A stretch of 64,000 nt of DNA from Catenulispora sp. GP43 (GTDB taxonomy: Bacteria > Actinomycetota > Actinomycetes > Streptomycetales > Catenulisporaceae). Under the pieces are notes generated by a model that searched no databases, was not told the DNA's origin, and worked only from the letters and a program-made list of their open reading frames with translations. Position 1 is the first letter of the stretch. Every line of letters begins with the position of its first letter. The stretch lies in NCBI RefSeq assembly GCF_041260665.1, contig NZ_JBGCCT010000043.1, positions 29,522 to 93,521 of the forward strand, in the 5' to 3' direction. This document shows, piece after piece, positions 12,870 through 20,096 of the stretch. The position numbers and the translations under genes were made by a program.

Positions 12870-13316
12870 ATGCTCAGCGCTGTCGAGGTCCTGGCCGTCT
12901 GTTTTGTGGTGCTCTGCCTGTCGGTGGCGTTCATCCCGATGCGCCGCCACCTGATCCGCCGCGGCGGCGGAGCCTTCGACTGCGCGGTCCGCTTCGGCCC
13001 CCTGCCGTCCCCGGGCGACGCCTCCGGCTGGTCCTTCGCCGTCGGCCGCTACCGCGACCTCACGGTGGACCTCTACCGCGTCTTCAGCTATTCCCCCCGC
13101 CCCCGCACGAGCCTGGCTCGGCGGGGGTTCGACGTCGTGGCCCGCCGCGACGCCGCCGGCGAGGAGAGCCGCACCCTGCTGCCCGGCTGGGCGGTGCTGG
13201 AGTGCTCGGCGGCGGGGCGCGTGGTGGAGCTGGCGATGTCGACGGAGTCCATGATGGCGTTCCTGACGTGGGTGGAGGCGGCGCCTCCGGGGTGGGACAT
13301 CTCGCGGGTGAGCTGA
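12870..13316 (+). CDS. DUF2550 family membrane-anchored protein
   Basis: 148 residues. One N-terminal membrane helix (about residues 4-22) is followed by an Arg/His-rich segment (MRRHLIRRGGGAFDCAVR) and a small beta-rich domain ending with MAFLTWVEAAPPGWD. This matches the actinobacterial DUF2550 family, found right after atpC in Mycobacterium (Rv1312) and Streptomyces. Function is unknown. Position suggests co-transcription with the atp operon. Confidence 0.9.
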   Translation: MLSAVEVLAVCFVVLCLSVAFIPMRRHLIRRGGGAFDCAVRFGPLPSPGDASGWSFAVGRYRDLTVDLYRVFSYSPRPRTSLARRGFDVVARRDAAGEESRTLLPGWAVLECSAAGRVVELAMSTESMMAFLTWVEAAPPGWDISRVS

Positions 13317-13346
13317 CCGGGCCATGCAGCGGGCACGGCCACCGGC

Positions 13347-13352
13347 TAGCGT
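13347..13352 (+). promoter_or_regulatory. -10 box TAGCGT, leaderless start of adenosyltransferase gene
   Basis: TAGCGT ends 7 nt before the ATG at 13360 and there is no Shine-Dalgarno, the arrangement of a leaderless actinobacterial transcript. Confidence 0.5.
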
Positions 13353-13359
13353 GTCCCCC

Positions 13360-13959
13360 ATGGTGAACCTGACCCGCATCTACACCCGCACCGGCGACGA
13401 CGGCACGACCGCCCTCGGCGACCTGAGCCGCGTGGCCAAGACCGACGCGCGCCTGGCGGCCTACGCCGACGTCGACGAGGCCAACGCGGCGATCGGCCTG
13501 GCCGTGGCCTTCGCGAGGAACGAGCTCGGCATGCTGCACGACGGGATCAGGACCCTGCTGCTGCGCGTCCAGAACGAGCTCTTCGACCTCGGCGCCGACC
13601 TGAGCACCCCGCCCGCCGAGAACCCGGAGTACCCGCCGCTGCGCATCGAGCCGGAGTACGTCGAGCGCCTGGAGGCGGCCTGCGACGAGTGGAACGAGAC
13701 GCTCAGCAAGCTGCGCTCCTTCATCCTCAACGGCGGCACCGTGGTCGCCGCGCAGCTGCACGTCGCGCGCACCGTGGTGCGGCGCGCCGAGCGCAGCGCC
13801 TGGGCCGCGGTCGAGGAGTACGGGGACGCGGTGAACCCGCTGGCCGTGAAGTACCTGAACCGGCTGTCGGACCTGCTGTTCATCCTGGCACGGGTGGCGA
13901 ACACCGACTCGCACGGCGGTGACGGCGATGTGCTGTGGGTGCCGGGCGGCGAGCGGTAG
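13360..13959 (+). CDS. Cob(I)alamin adenosyltransferase, PduO type
   Basis: 199 residues. Transfers the adenosyl group of ATP to cob(I)alamin, giving coenzyme B12. PduO/ATR motifs are TRTGDDGTTALGDLSR (ATP site) at the N-terminus, YADVDEANAAIG, LNGGTVVAAQLHVARTVVRR and YLNRLSDLLFILAR. The ATG at 13360 fits a leaderless start. The same gene lies between atpC-DUF2550 and murA in Mycobacterium (Rv1314c), though there on the other strand. Its product would load the B12-dependent mutase encoded 6 kb downstream. Confidence 0.93.
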   Translation: MVNLTRIYTRTGDDGTTALGDLSRVAKTDARLAAYADVDEANAAIGLAVAFARNELGMLHDGIRTLLLRVQNELFDLGADLSTPPAENPEYPPLRIEPEYVERLEAACDEWNETLSKLRSFILNGGTVVAAQLHVARTVVRRAERSAWAAVEEYGDAVNPLAVKYLNRLSDLLFILARVANTDSHGGDGDVLWVPGGER

Positions 13960-13960
13960 A

Positions 13961-14023
13961 GAACAAGCTCGAGAGCCCCTGGAACGAGCTCGAGAACGCC
14001 TAGAGCGAGCTCGAGAACCTCGC
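13961..14023. repeat. Three 21-bp tandem units across a stop codon
   Basis: Units at 13961-13981, 13982-14002 and 14003-14023 share the core AGCTCGAGA. The unit length is seven codons. The minus-strand gene ends inside the array (TAG at 14002-14000), and the frame beyond its stop repeats the same Phe-Ser-Ser-Ser pattern. Confidence 0.8.
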
Positions 14024-15397
14024 AGCACCACCGCTGACCGTCGCCGTTTCTGCCGCGGTCTCCGTCGCCGTCTCCGTGCCGGTGGAGGGCGCCGTGGAAG
14101 CGGTGCCCCCGCTCGGAGTCGGAACGGCGACGGTCGGCTTCGGCCGCAGCACCGCCCCGCCCCGCGCCGGGACCGTGCCCCACTCGCCGTCCCCGCTACT
14201 GGTCCACAGACTCATCGCGCCGTCCAGCGCGAAGTCCGCGGCGCTCCAAGCCTTCGGCGGCGTCAGCGCGACGTTCTTCGCGTCGCGCACCTGGATCGTG
14301 TCCGCGTAGCGCCCCTTCACCAGCTGCTTGGTGCGGGGGAACACCGCGACGCCGTCGTCGGTCTTCTCCGGGACCAGGTCGCCGCCGGTCTTCGCGTACA
14401 GCACCGTCTCGGTCTGCGGCGTGCCGAGGACCACCAGCCGGTTGCTCTGCGGCAGCCACACCGACAGCTCCGCGATCTGCTGCGCGTCGTCGACGTCGTC
14501 GGTCGAGCCGGGGCGGGCGTGGGTGAACGTCACCGGCGTCGCGTACACCGACATGCTCGATGCCTTGCCGGTCTGGGTCCCGGTCTGGCTCCCGGTCTGG
14601 CTCCCGGTCTGGCTCCCTGTCTGTGTCTCGGTCTGCGTGTAGTCGCCGACCAGGAGCTGGGCCTGGGACGGCGAGCCGTCGGGCCCGTTCGTCCAGCCCT
14701 GCATGACGTACAGCCAGGTCTTCTGTGCCTTCTGCGGTGCCCCCTTCGCCGCCGCGCCGTGCCCCGACGAGGCCGGAGCCGGCGCCGGCGTCGCCCCGGT
14801 GGTGTCCTGGTCCACCTGCGCCCACAGCGTCGTGACCGTCGCGGTCGCCGTGGGAGCCGTGACGTGCGCCAGCAAGTACGACTTCGCCACGTCCACCGCC
14901 TGCGCCGGCACCGCCGCGCCGCGGCTCGGCCAGGCCAGCGCGTTCTCCGGCGGCGTCGGCAGCGCCACGGTGTCGCCGCTCTGCGCCGCCGGCGGTACCG
15001 GCACCGGTGCCGGGTACGCGCTGGTCAGATCCACGATCGCGGACGGCGGCGGCGCGGCCGAGGCGGCCCCGCCGTGCACCCCCAGCTGCGAGGCGACCGA
15101 CGGGCCGAGCACCGCCGCCACCACCAGCACCGCGGTCGCCGAGGCGGCGCGGACCGCGCGGCGGCGCCGCCGGATGCGCGTGGCCCGGGCCATCACCTGG
15201 GGGAGCAGGTCGCTCTGCGGCGCCGAGCTGTAGTGGTCGGCGATCAGGCTCAGCGCCCTGCGCAGATCCGGCACGGTCTGCGGTACGGGTGCCCGCGATC
15301 CCTCCGGCGATCCCTGCCGCGCCCCCTCCTCGGGGGTCGCCGGTGCGTCGCCGGTCGGCTCATCACGGTCAGGCCGCGCGTTGTCCCAGGTGTCCAT
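14000..15397 (-). CDS. Unknown membrane-anchored protein with large extracytoplasmic domain
   Basis: 465 residues, no recognised family. Residues 1-77 are predicted cytoplasmic and include a helical patch (LRRALSLIADHYSS). The Arg cluster RIRRRRR precedes one membrane helix (about 83-103), and a long Ala/Pro/Thr-rich exported domain follows. The layout (short cytosolic part, basic cluster, one helix, exported domain) resembles membrane partners of ECF sigma factors such as the gene at 38559, but no sigma gene is adjacent. A Gln-Thr-Gly-Ser repeat (14570-14641) lies mid-domain, and the C-terminus ends inside a 21-bp repeat array. It converges on the adenosyltransferase gene. Confidence 0.7.
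   Translation of the reverse strand: MDTWDNARPDRDEPTGDAPATPEEGARQGSPEGSRAPVPQTVPDLRRALSLIADHYSSAPQSDLLPQVMARATRIRRRRRAVRAASATAVLVVAAVLGPSVASQLGVHGGAASAAPPPSAIVDLTSAYPAPVPVPPAAQSGDTVALPTPPENALAWPSRGAAVPAQAVDVAKSYLLAHVTAPTATATVTTLWAQVDQDTTGATPAPAPASSGHGAAAKGAPQKAQKTWLYVMQGWTNGPDGSPSQAQLLVGDYTQTETQTGSQTGSQTGSQTGTQTGKASSMSVYATPVTFTHARPGSTDDVDDAQQIAELSVWLPQSNRLVVLGTPQTETVLYAKTGGDLVPEKTDDGVAVFPRTKQLVKGRYADTIQVRDAKNVALTPPKAWSAADFALDGAMSLWTSSGDGEWGTVPARGGAVLRPKPTVAVPTPSGGTASTAPSTGTETATETAAETATVSGGAARFSSSL
14570..14641 (-). repeat. Six 12-bp tandem units encoding Gln-Thr-Gly-Ser
   Basis: Consensus CCGGTCTGGCTC on the plus strand. The first four units are nearly identical and the last two have diverged. 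They encode a flexible tetrapeptide repeat in the exported domain of the 14000-15397 protein. Confidence 0.85.
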
Positions 15398-15469
15398 GGC
15401 GCCAGGGAAGACGCGAATCGAAAGCCGCAGGTTGCCTGCCGGTCACCCGGAGGCGGTAGCGGAGTGTGC

Positions 15470-15475
15470 CAGGAT
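15470..15475 (+). promoter_or_regulatory. -10 box CAGGAT, probable leaderless murA start
   Basis: CAGGAT ends 8 nt before the GTG at 15484, the start codon that gives the usual MurA N-terminus (MERFKVAGG). This favours 15484 over the in-frame GTG at 15466. Confidence 0.45.
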
Positions 15476-15483
15476 GGCCGGTC

Positions 15484-16800
15484 GTGGAGCGTTTCAAAGT
15501 TGCCGGAGGGGCCCGCCTCGCGGGCGAGATCGCGGTGTGCGGCGCGAAGAACAGCGCGCTGAAGCTGATGGCGGTCGCCCTGCTGGCCGAGGGTCGGACC
15601 GAGCTGCGGGGCGTCCCGCGCATCCTGGACGTCGAGCTGATGGCCGAGCTGCTGCGGCGGCTGGGCTGCGGCGTCCGCCTGGACTGGGAGCCGGGGCCGG
15701 AGCGGGAGGACGGCCCGCAGAAGGGGTCGGCCCTCGTCATCGACGTGCCGGAGGATCCGGGCACCGAGGCCGACTACGACCTGGTGCGCCGGCTGCGCGC
15801 GTCGATCTGCGTGCTGGGCCCGCTGCTGGCGCGGCGCGGGGAGGCCAAGGTGTCCTACCCCGGCGGCGACGCCATCGGGTCGCGCGGCCTGGACATGCAC
15901 ATCGACGGCCTGGAGCGGCTCGGCGCCGACATCTCCCAGGAGCACGGCTTCCTGGTCGCCTCGGCCCCGAACGGCCTGCTCGGCGCCAGCATCCTGCTGG
16001 ACTTCCCGAGCGTCGGCGCGACCGAGAACATCCTGATGGCCGCGGTGCTGGCCAAGGGGACCACGGTCATCGACAACGCCGCGCGCGAGCCGGAGATCGT
16101 CGACATCTGCGCGCTGCTGGCCTCGATGGGCGCCAAGATCGACGGGTCGGGCACCTCCACGCTGGTCATCGAGGGCGTGGACACCCTGAGCCCGGCGCCC
16201 TCGCCGCACCAGGTGGTGGCCGACCGGATCGTGGCCGGCATGTTCGCGGTCGCGGCCACCATGACCCGCGGCGACGTGCGGGTGGACGGCGGCAACGCCG
16301 CGCACCTGGAGATCGCCCTGGACAAGCTGACGCAGGCCGGCGCGACCGTGCTGCCGGACGAGACCGGGTTCCGGGTGACGATGGACCGCCGCCCCCGGGC
16401 CGTGGACATCATCACGCTGCCCTACCCGGGCTTCGCCACCGACCTGCAGCCGCTGTTCGCCGCGATGAACTCGATCGCCGAGGGTACCTCGATGGTCACC
16501 GAGAACCTGTTCGACGCGCGCTTCGTGTTCCTACAGGAGCTGGCGCGCCTGGGCGCCTCGGTGCGCACCGAGGGGCACCACGCGATCGTGCGCGGCGTCG
16601 AGCGGCTGTCCGGGGCGCCGGTGCGGGCCACCGACATCCGGGCCGGGGCCGGGCTGGTGCTGGCCGGGCTGGTCGCCGACGGCCACACCACGGTGTCCGA
16701 CGTCCGGCACATCGACCGCGGCTATCAGGGCCTGGTGACGCAGCTGCGCTCGCTGGGCGCGCAGATCGAGCGGGAGCCGGACCCGGACCCGTACCCGTAA
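15484..16800 (+). CDS. murA: UDP-N-acetylglucosamine 1-carboxyvinyltransferase MurA (Asp in place of catalytic Cys)
   Basis: Adds enolpyruvate from PEP to UDP-GlcNAc, the committed step of peptidoglycan precursor synthesis. 438 residues from GTG 15484. The N-terminal [11 protein letters not shown] contains the conserved Lys-Asn pair. The active-site loop reads [11 protein letters not shown], with Asp129 where E. coli MurA has Cys115, the residue alkylated by fosfomycin. The same Cys-to-Asp change underlies fosfomycin resistance of mycobacterial MurA. Codon 438 is followed after 25 nt by short imperfect repeats (16826-16872). Gene order after the adenosyltransferase matches Mycobacterium. Confidence 0.95.
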   Translation: MERFKVAGGARLAGEIAVCGAKNSALKLMAVALLAEGRTELRGVPRILDVELMAELLRRLGCGVRLDWEPGPEREDGPQKGSALVIDVPEDPGTEADYDLVRRLRASICVLGPLLARRGEAKVSYPGGDAIGSRGLDMHIDGLERLGADISQEHGFLVASAPNGLLGASILLDFPSVGATENILMAAVLAKGTTVIDNAAREPEIVDICALLASMGAKIDGSGTSTLVIEGVDTLSPAPSPHQVVADRIVAGMFAVAATMTRGDVRVDGGNAAHLEIALDKLTQAGATVLPDETGFRVTMDRRPRAVDIITLPYPGFATDLQPLFAAMNSIAEGTSMVTENLFDARFVFLQELARLGASVRTEGHHAIVRGVERLSGAPVRATDIRAGAGLVLAGLVADGHTTVSDVRHIDRGYQGLVTQLRSLGAQIEREPDPDPYP

Positions 16801-16825
16801 GCACGGCGCAGGATCTGTGAGGACG

Positions 16826-16872
16826 TCCTGGAAGAAGCCCTGGAAGAGCCCCGGAAGAAGCCCTGGCAGACG
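16826..16872. repeat. Imperfect 11-12 bp tandem repeats downstream of murA
   Basis: Units of the type CCCTGGAAGAAG occur three times, plus a diverged fourth, in the 175-bp gap after murA. They are non-coding in any supported frame. Confidence 0.6.
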
Positions 16873-16930
16873 CCCGTGACGAGCGTTACGCCGCCGTTCA
16901 CACCGGGTACGGCCGACCCCGCGTTATCTT

Positions 16931-16942
16931 TTGGACGTCCAA
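16931..16942. promoter_or_regulatory. 12-bp perfect palindrome upstream of hbd
   Basis: TTGGACGTCCAA is its own reverse complement and lies 34 nt before the hbd GTG, in the likely promoter region. It is a candidate operator for an unidentified dimeric regulator. Confidence 0.4.
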
Positions 16943-16975
16943 GCAAATCACCCTTGTGAAGTATGAGGTAGCGCA

Positions 16976-17830
16976 GTGTCCAAGAAGCTGACCGTCATCG
17001 GCGCCGGTCTGATGGGTTCGGGGATCGCGCAGGTGGCCGCCGCCGCCGGTTACGAGGTCGCGGTCCGCGACGTGACCGACGCCGCCCTTGAGCGCGGTGT
17101 CGAGGGCATCCGCGCCTCGCTGGAGAAGTTCGCTTCCAAGGGCCGCTACACCGCCGAGGAGGTCCAGGCGGCGATGGGCCGCATCACCACGACCACCGAG
17201 CTGGCCGAGGCGGTCGCCGACGCCGACGTGGTCGTCGAGGCGGTGTTCGAGAACGTCGAGGTCAAGCAGGAGATCTTCCGCGAGCTGGACCGGCTGGCCA
17301 AGCCCGGCGCGGTCCTGGCCACCAACACCTCGGCGATCCCGATCACCCAGATCGCGGCGGTCACCTCCCGCCCGCAGGACGTGGTCGGCACCCACTTCTT
17401 CTCCCCGGTCCCGATGATGCAGCTGTGCGAGCTGGTCCGCGGCTACAAGACCTCCGACGAGACGCTGGCCAAGGCCCGGGCCTTCGCCGAGGAGATCGGC
17501 AAGACCTGCATCGTGGTGAACCGCGACGTCGCCGGCTTCGTCACCACCCGCCTGATCGCCGCGCTGGTGGTGGAGGCGGTCAAGCTCTCCGAGTCCGGCG
17601 TGGCCACCGCCGAGGACATCGACCTGGCCTGCAAGCTCGGCTTCGGCCACGCCATGGGCCCGCTGGCGACCACCGACCTGACCGGCGTGGACATCCTGCG
17701 CAACGCGACGCGGAACATCTACACCGAGACCCAGGACGAGAAGTTCAGCCCGCCGGAGCTGCTGAACCGCATGGTCACGGCCGGCGACCTCGGCCGCAAG
17801 TCCGGCAAGGGCTTCTACAACTACTCATAG
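16976..17830 (+). CDS. hbd: 3-hydroxybutyryl-CoA dehydrogenase
   Basis: 284 residues, cytoplasmic. Interconverts acetoacetyl-CoA and (S)-3-hydroxybutyryl-CoA with NAD(P)H. The Rossmann fingerprint GAGLMGSGIAQ starts at residue 9, catalytic His140 lies in VGTHFFSPVPMMQL, and the C-terminal helical domain carries GFGHAMGPLATTDLTGVD. Length is normal for the single-domain type. The GTG at 16976 follows TGAGGT. A 12-bp palindrome lies in the upstream gap. The stop codon is embedded in a 13-bp duplication (17821-17850). Confidence 0.93.
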   Translation: MSKKLTVIGAGLMGSGIAQVAAAAGYEVAVRDVTDAALERGVEGIRASLEKFASKGRYTAEEVQAAMGRITTTTELAEAVADADVVVEAVFENVEVKQEIFRELDRLAKPGAVLATNTSAIPITQIAAVTSRPQDVVGTHFFSPVPMMQLCELVRGYKTSDETLAKARAFAEEIGKTCIVVNRDVAGFVTTRLIAALVVEAVKLSESGVATAEDIDLACKLGFGHAMGPLATTDLTGVDILRNATRNIYTETQDEKFSPPELLNRMVTAGDLGRKSGKGFYNYS

Positions 17831-17850
17831 GCCTGAGCTACTCATAGGCC
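17821..17850. repeat. 13-bp duplication around the hbd stop codon
   Basis: CTACTCATAGGCC occurs at 17821-17833 and 17838-17850. The first copy contains the last codons and stop of hbd. Confidence 0.75.
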
Positions 17851-17888
17851 CTGGCCGGGGTGGAACGAGGCCCCGGTCGGGCTGAAAC

Positions 17889-17939
17889 GAGGCCGCGGCG
17901 GCCGCCGGTGCGCGAAAAACCGGCGGACGCCGCGGCCTC
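17889..17939. terminator. Long hairpin downstream of hbd
   Basis: A 20-bp stem with one mismatch (arms 17889-17908 and 17920-17939) encloses an 11-nt loop ending in five A. No U-tract follows, as is usual for high-GC actinobacterial terminators. It separates hbd from the GNAT gene. Confidence 0.75.
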
Positions 17940-17946
17940 GTCCTGT

Positions 17947-17952
17947 CAGGAT
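17947..17952 (+). promoter_or_regulatory. -10 box CAGGAT, leaderless GNAT gene
   Basis: CAGGAT ends 7 nt before the ATG at 17960, directly after the hbd terminator hairpin. Confidence 0.4.
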
Positions 17953-17959
17953 CACGATC

Positions 17960-18517
17960 ATGACGCTTTCGTTCGCCGAGAAGCCGGTCCTGCCCGGCGA
18001 GCTGGTCACCCTGCGCCCGGTGGCCGTCGAGGACGCACCCGGTCTGCTGGAGCTGCTCGCCGACCCGGAGAGCTCCCGGCTGACCGCCACCCGCGCCGAG
18101 CCCGACCCCGAGGTCGCGCGGCGGTGGTACGCGACCCGCGGCGAGCACGACGACCGGCTGGACCTCGCGATCGTCGAGAACGCCACCGGGACGTACGTCG
18201 GCGAGGTGGTGCTGAACGACCTGCACGTCGAGAACCGCTCGTGCGGCTTCCGCATCTCGTTGGTCGGCCCGCGCGTCTTCGGGCGCGGATACGGCACCGA
18301 GGCGACGCGCCTGGTGCTGCGGCACGCGTTCGAGACGGTCGGGATCCACCGCGTCGAGCTGGACGTGTACACGTTCAACCCGCGCGCCCGGCGCGTGTAC
18401 GAGAAGGCGGGCTTCGTCCTGGAAGGGACGAAGCGCGAGGCGCTGCTGTGGGACGGCCAGTGGTTCGACGCCTACGTGATGGCCATGCTGGAGACCGACT
18501 GGCGCGCGGCGGCCTGA
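17960..18517 (+). CDS. GNAT family N-acetyltransferase (RimJ/RimL type)
   Basis: 185 residues. Begins with a LRPVAVEDAPGLLELL pattern. The acetyl-CoA loop is represented by GRGYGTEATRLVLRHAF, and the C-terminal part has VYEKAGFVLEGTKRE, typical of RimJ/RimL acetyltransferases. Substrate unknown. Its last 46 bp overlap the 3' end of the convergent MFS gene (stop at 18472). Confidence 0.88.
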   Translation: MTLSFAEKPVLPGELVTLRPVAVEDAPGLLELLADPESSRLTATRAEPDPEVARRWYATRGEHDDRLDLAIVENATGTYVGEVVLNDLHVENRSCGFRISLVGPRVFGRGYGTEATRLVLRHAFETVGIHRVELDVYTFNPRARRVYEKAGFVLEGTKREALLWDGQWFDAYVMAMLETDWRAAA

Positions 18518-19875
18518 TCGCGGTCCAGCCGCCGCAGGCTCGCCACCCGCTGTAGGACGCCGAGCCCGGTCACCACCGCGCCCAGGCCCAGCCAGCCGAC
18601 CGGCCCGGCGGCCAGGACCACGGTGGAGAGCACCACCGGCCCCGCGGAGCGCTCGACCGCCTGCGCCATCCCGGCGACACCCAGGTACGAGGCCTGAGCG
18701 TCGGCCGGCGCCAGGGACACCGCCAGCTCCCAGGACACCAGCGAGCGCACCAGTTCGGCGCCGGTCAGCACCACCGCCGCGGCCAGCAGCGCCACCGCCT
18801 CGACCGCCGCGCCGCCGCGGGCGGACCCCGCGATCAGCGCGCAGCCGGCGAGCAGCGCCACGCCGTACCAGCAGGCCGCGCGCGCCGCGGAGCGGGCGCC
18901 GGCGACCCTGGAGGTGACCGGCATCTGCAGGAATACACACATCAGGGTGTTGATCACCATGACGGCCGGGATCACCGCGTGCGGCGCGTCGGTGCGGGTC
19001 ACCGCCCACAGCGGGATGCCGACGGTCATGATCGTGTCGTCCAGGTTCAGGAAGGTGTCCAGCACCACGAACAGCAGGTAGCCCGGATCGCGCCAGGGGC
19101 TGCGGCCGCGTGCTTCGGCCTTCTTCCCACCAGCGTTGTCGGCGGCGTCGGCGGAGGAGGGGGCGGAGTCGGCGGCGGCCCGCACCGGCGCGCGCCGGCT
19201 CGTCCGCATCACGATCGCCGCCACCGCCAGGTACGACAGCCCGTCGAGCACCACGACGACCTCGTACACCCGCGTCGTCCCGAGGGCGACCGCGATCGCC
19301 GCGAGCCCCGCGCCCAGCGCGTACGCCGCGTTCATCACCACCCGCGACAGGGCCCGGTACGTCGTGCGCCGGTCTCCGGCGGTCTGGCCGGCGAACACGA
19401 TCTCCATCGTCTTCGATCCGCGGTCGCACAGCGTGGTCGCGGTCGTGACCGCCAGCAGCGGTGCGAAGCCGTGGCACAGGGGTACCGCGCACAGCGTCAG
19501 CACCCTGATGAGATGGCAGGCCACCAGGATCGTGCGCACCGGGTACCGCTCGGCCAGCTCGCCCGCGATCGGCGGTCCGGCGATCCCCACGAGCCCGGCC
19601 ACGCCCAGCAGTGCACCGATCTGCCCCGCGCTGAGGTGGGCCACCACCGTGAAGTACAGGACCAGCGCGGAGGACCAGACGCCGTTGCCGACCCGGTCCA
19701 GGAACAGCGCCGCGAGCATCCGGCGGGCGTCGTGTCCGCCAGGTGGGTTACGCAGCTGCGCGATCGTCGAGGTGCGTTTCGGGGCCGGTCCGGCGGTGGC
19801 GGACGCACCGGTCCGGCGCCCCGTGTCGCCGGTCCCGATGCCACCGCTCGCCGATTGGCTCCTGCGCCACCCCAT
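18472..19875 (-). CDS. MFS transporter
   Basis: 467 residues. A polar N-terminal extension of about 50 residues is followed by 12 predicted helices. The loop after helix 2 carries GELAERYPVRTIL, a partial MFS signature. A charged, Ala/Ser-rich cytosolic loop of about 45 residues (around 230-275) separates the two six-helix halves. Drug or metabolite efflux is likely by family; the substrate is unknown. The ATG has TAGGGG 7-8 nt upstream, suggesting a leaderless transcript. A pair of TCGATGTC-type half-sites lies further upstream (19933-19960). Confidence 0.85.
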   Translation of the reverse strand: MGWRRSQSASGGIGTGDTGRRTGASATAGPAPKRTSTIAQLRNPPGGHDARRMLAALFLDRVGNGVWSSALVLYFTVVAHLSAGQIGALLGVAGLVGIAGPPIAGELAERYPVRTILVACHLIRVLTLCAVPLCHGFAPLLAVTTATTLCDRGSKTMEIVFAGQTAGDRRTTYRALSRVVMNAAYALGAGLAAIAVALGTTRVYEVVVVLDGLSYLAVAAIVMRTSRRAPVRAAADSAPSSADAADNAGGKKAEARGRSPWRDPGYLLFVVLDTFLNLDDTIMTVGIPLWAVTRTDAPHAVIPAVMVINTLMCVFLQMPVTSRVAGARSAARAACWYGVALLAGCALIAGSARGGAAVEAVALLAAAVVLTGAELVRSLVSWELAVSLAPADAQASYLGVAGMAQAVERSAGPVVLSTVVLAAGPVGWLGLGAVVTGLGVLQRVASLRRLDRDQAAARQSVSSMAIT

Positions 19876-19932
19876 GTCCCACCCCTAGCGTCAGCCCTGC
19901 AGGTCCTCCTGGAGTGTGACGCAGGCAATCGC

Positions 19933-19960
19933 TCGATGTCAAGAAGCTTGATGTCGAGAT
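19933..19960. promoter_or_regulatory. Paired ATCTCGACATCAAG-like operator elements
   Basis: TCGATGTCAAG (19933-19943) and CTTGATGTCGA (19947-19957) lie in the 221-bp gap between the divergent MFS and meaA genes. Read on the minus strand, the second extends to ATCTCGACATCAAG, similar to MarR-family operators. No regulator gene is adjacent. Confidence 0.4.
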
Positions 19961-20096
19961 AGTGGCGTTCCGGTGCGTCGTGCGCCGATGTGCGCAAGGT
20001 CACCGGTGACACTCCTGTTACCCGTCAGTAGGCTCCGGACCAAGGCGCCGACCCCACTCTGCCGGGGCGGCGACACCATCCACCTTGGGAGCCCCC

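Noticed and set aside
16931..16942. Palindrome considered as an attachment site or IS target
   Set aside because: No integrase, transposase or flanking direct repeats are present nearby.
19876..20096. Possible cobalamin riboswitch upstream of the B12-dependent mutase gene
   Set aside because: The gap is only 221 bp, holds divergent promoters, and I see no B12-box-like conserved core.
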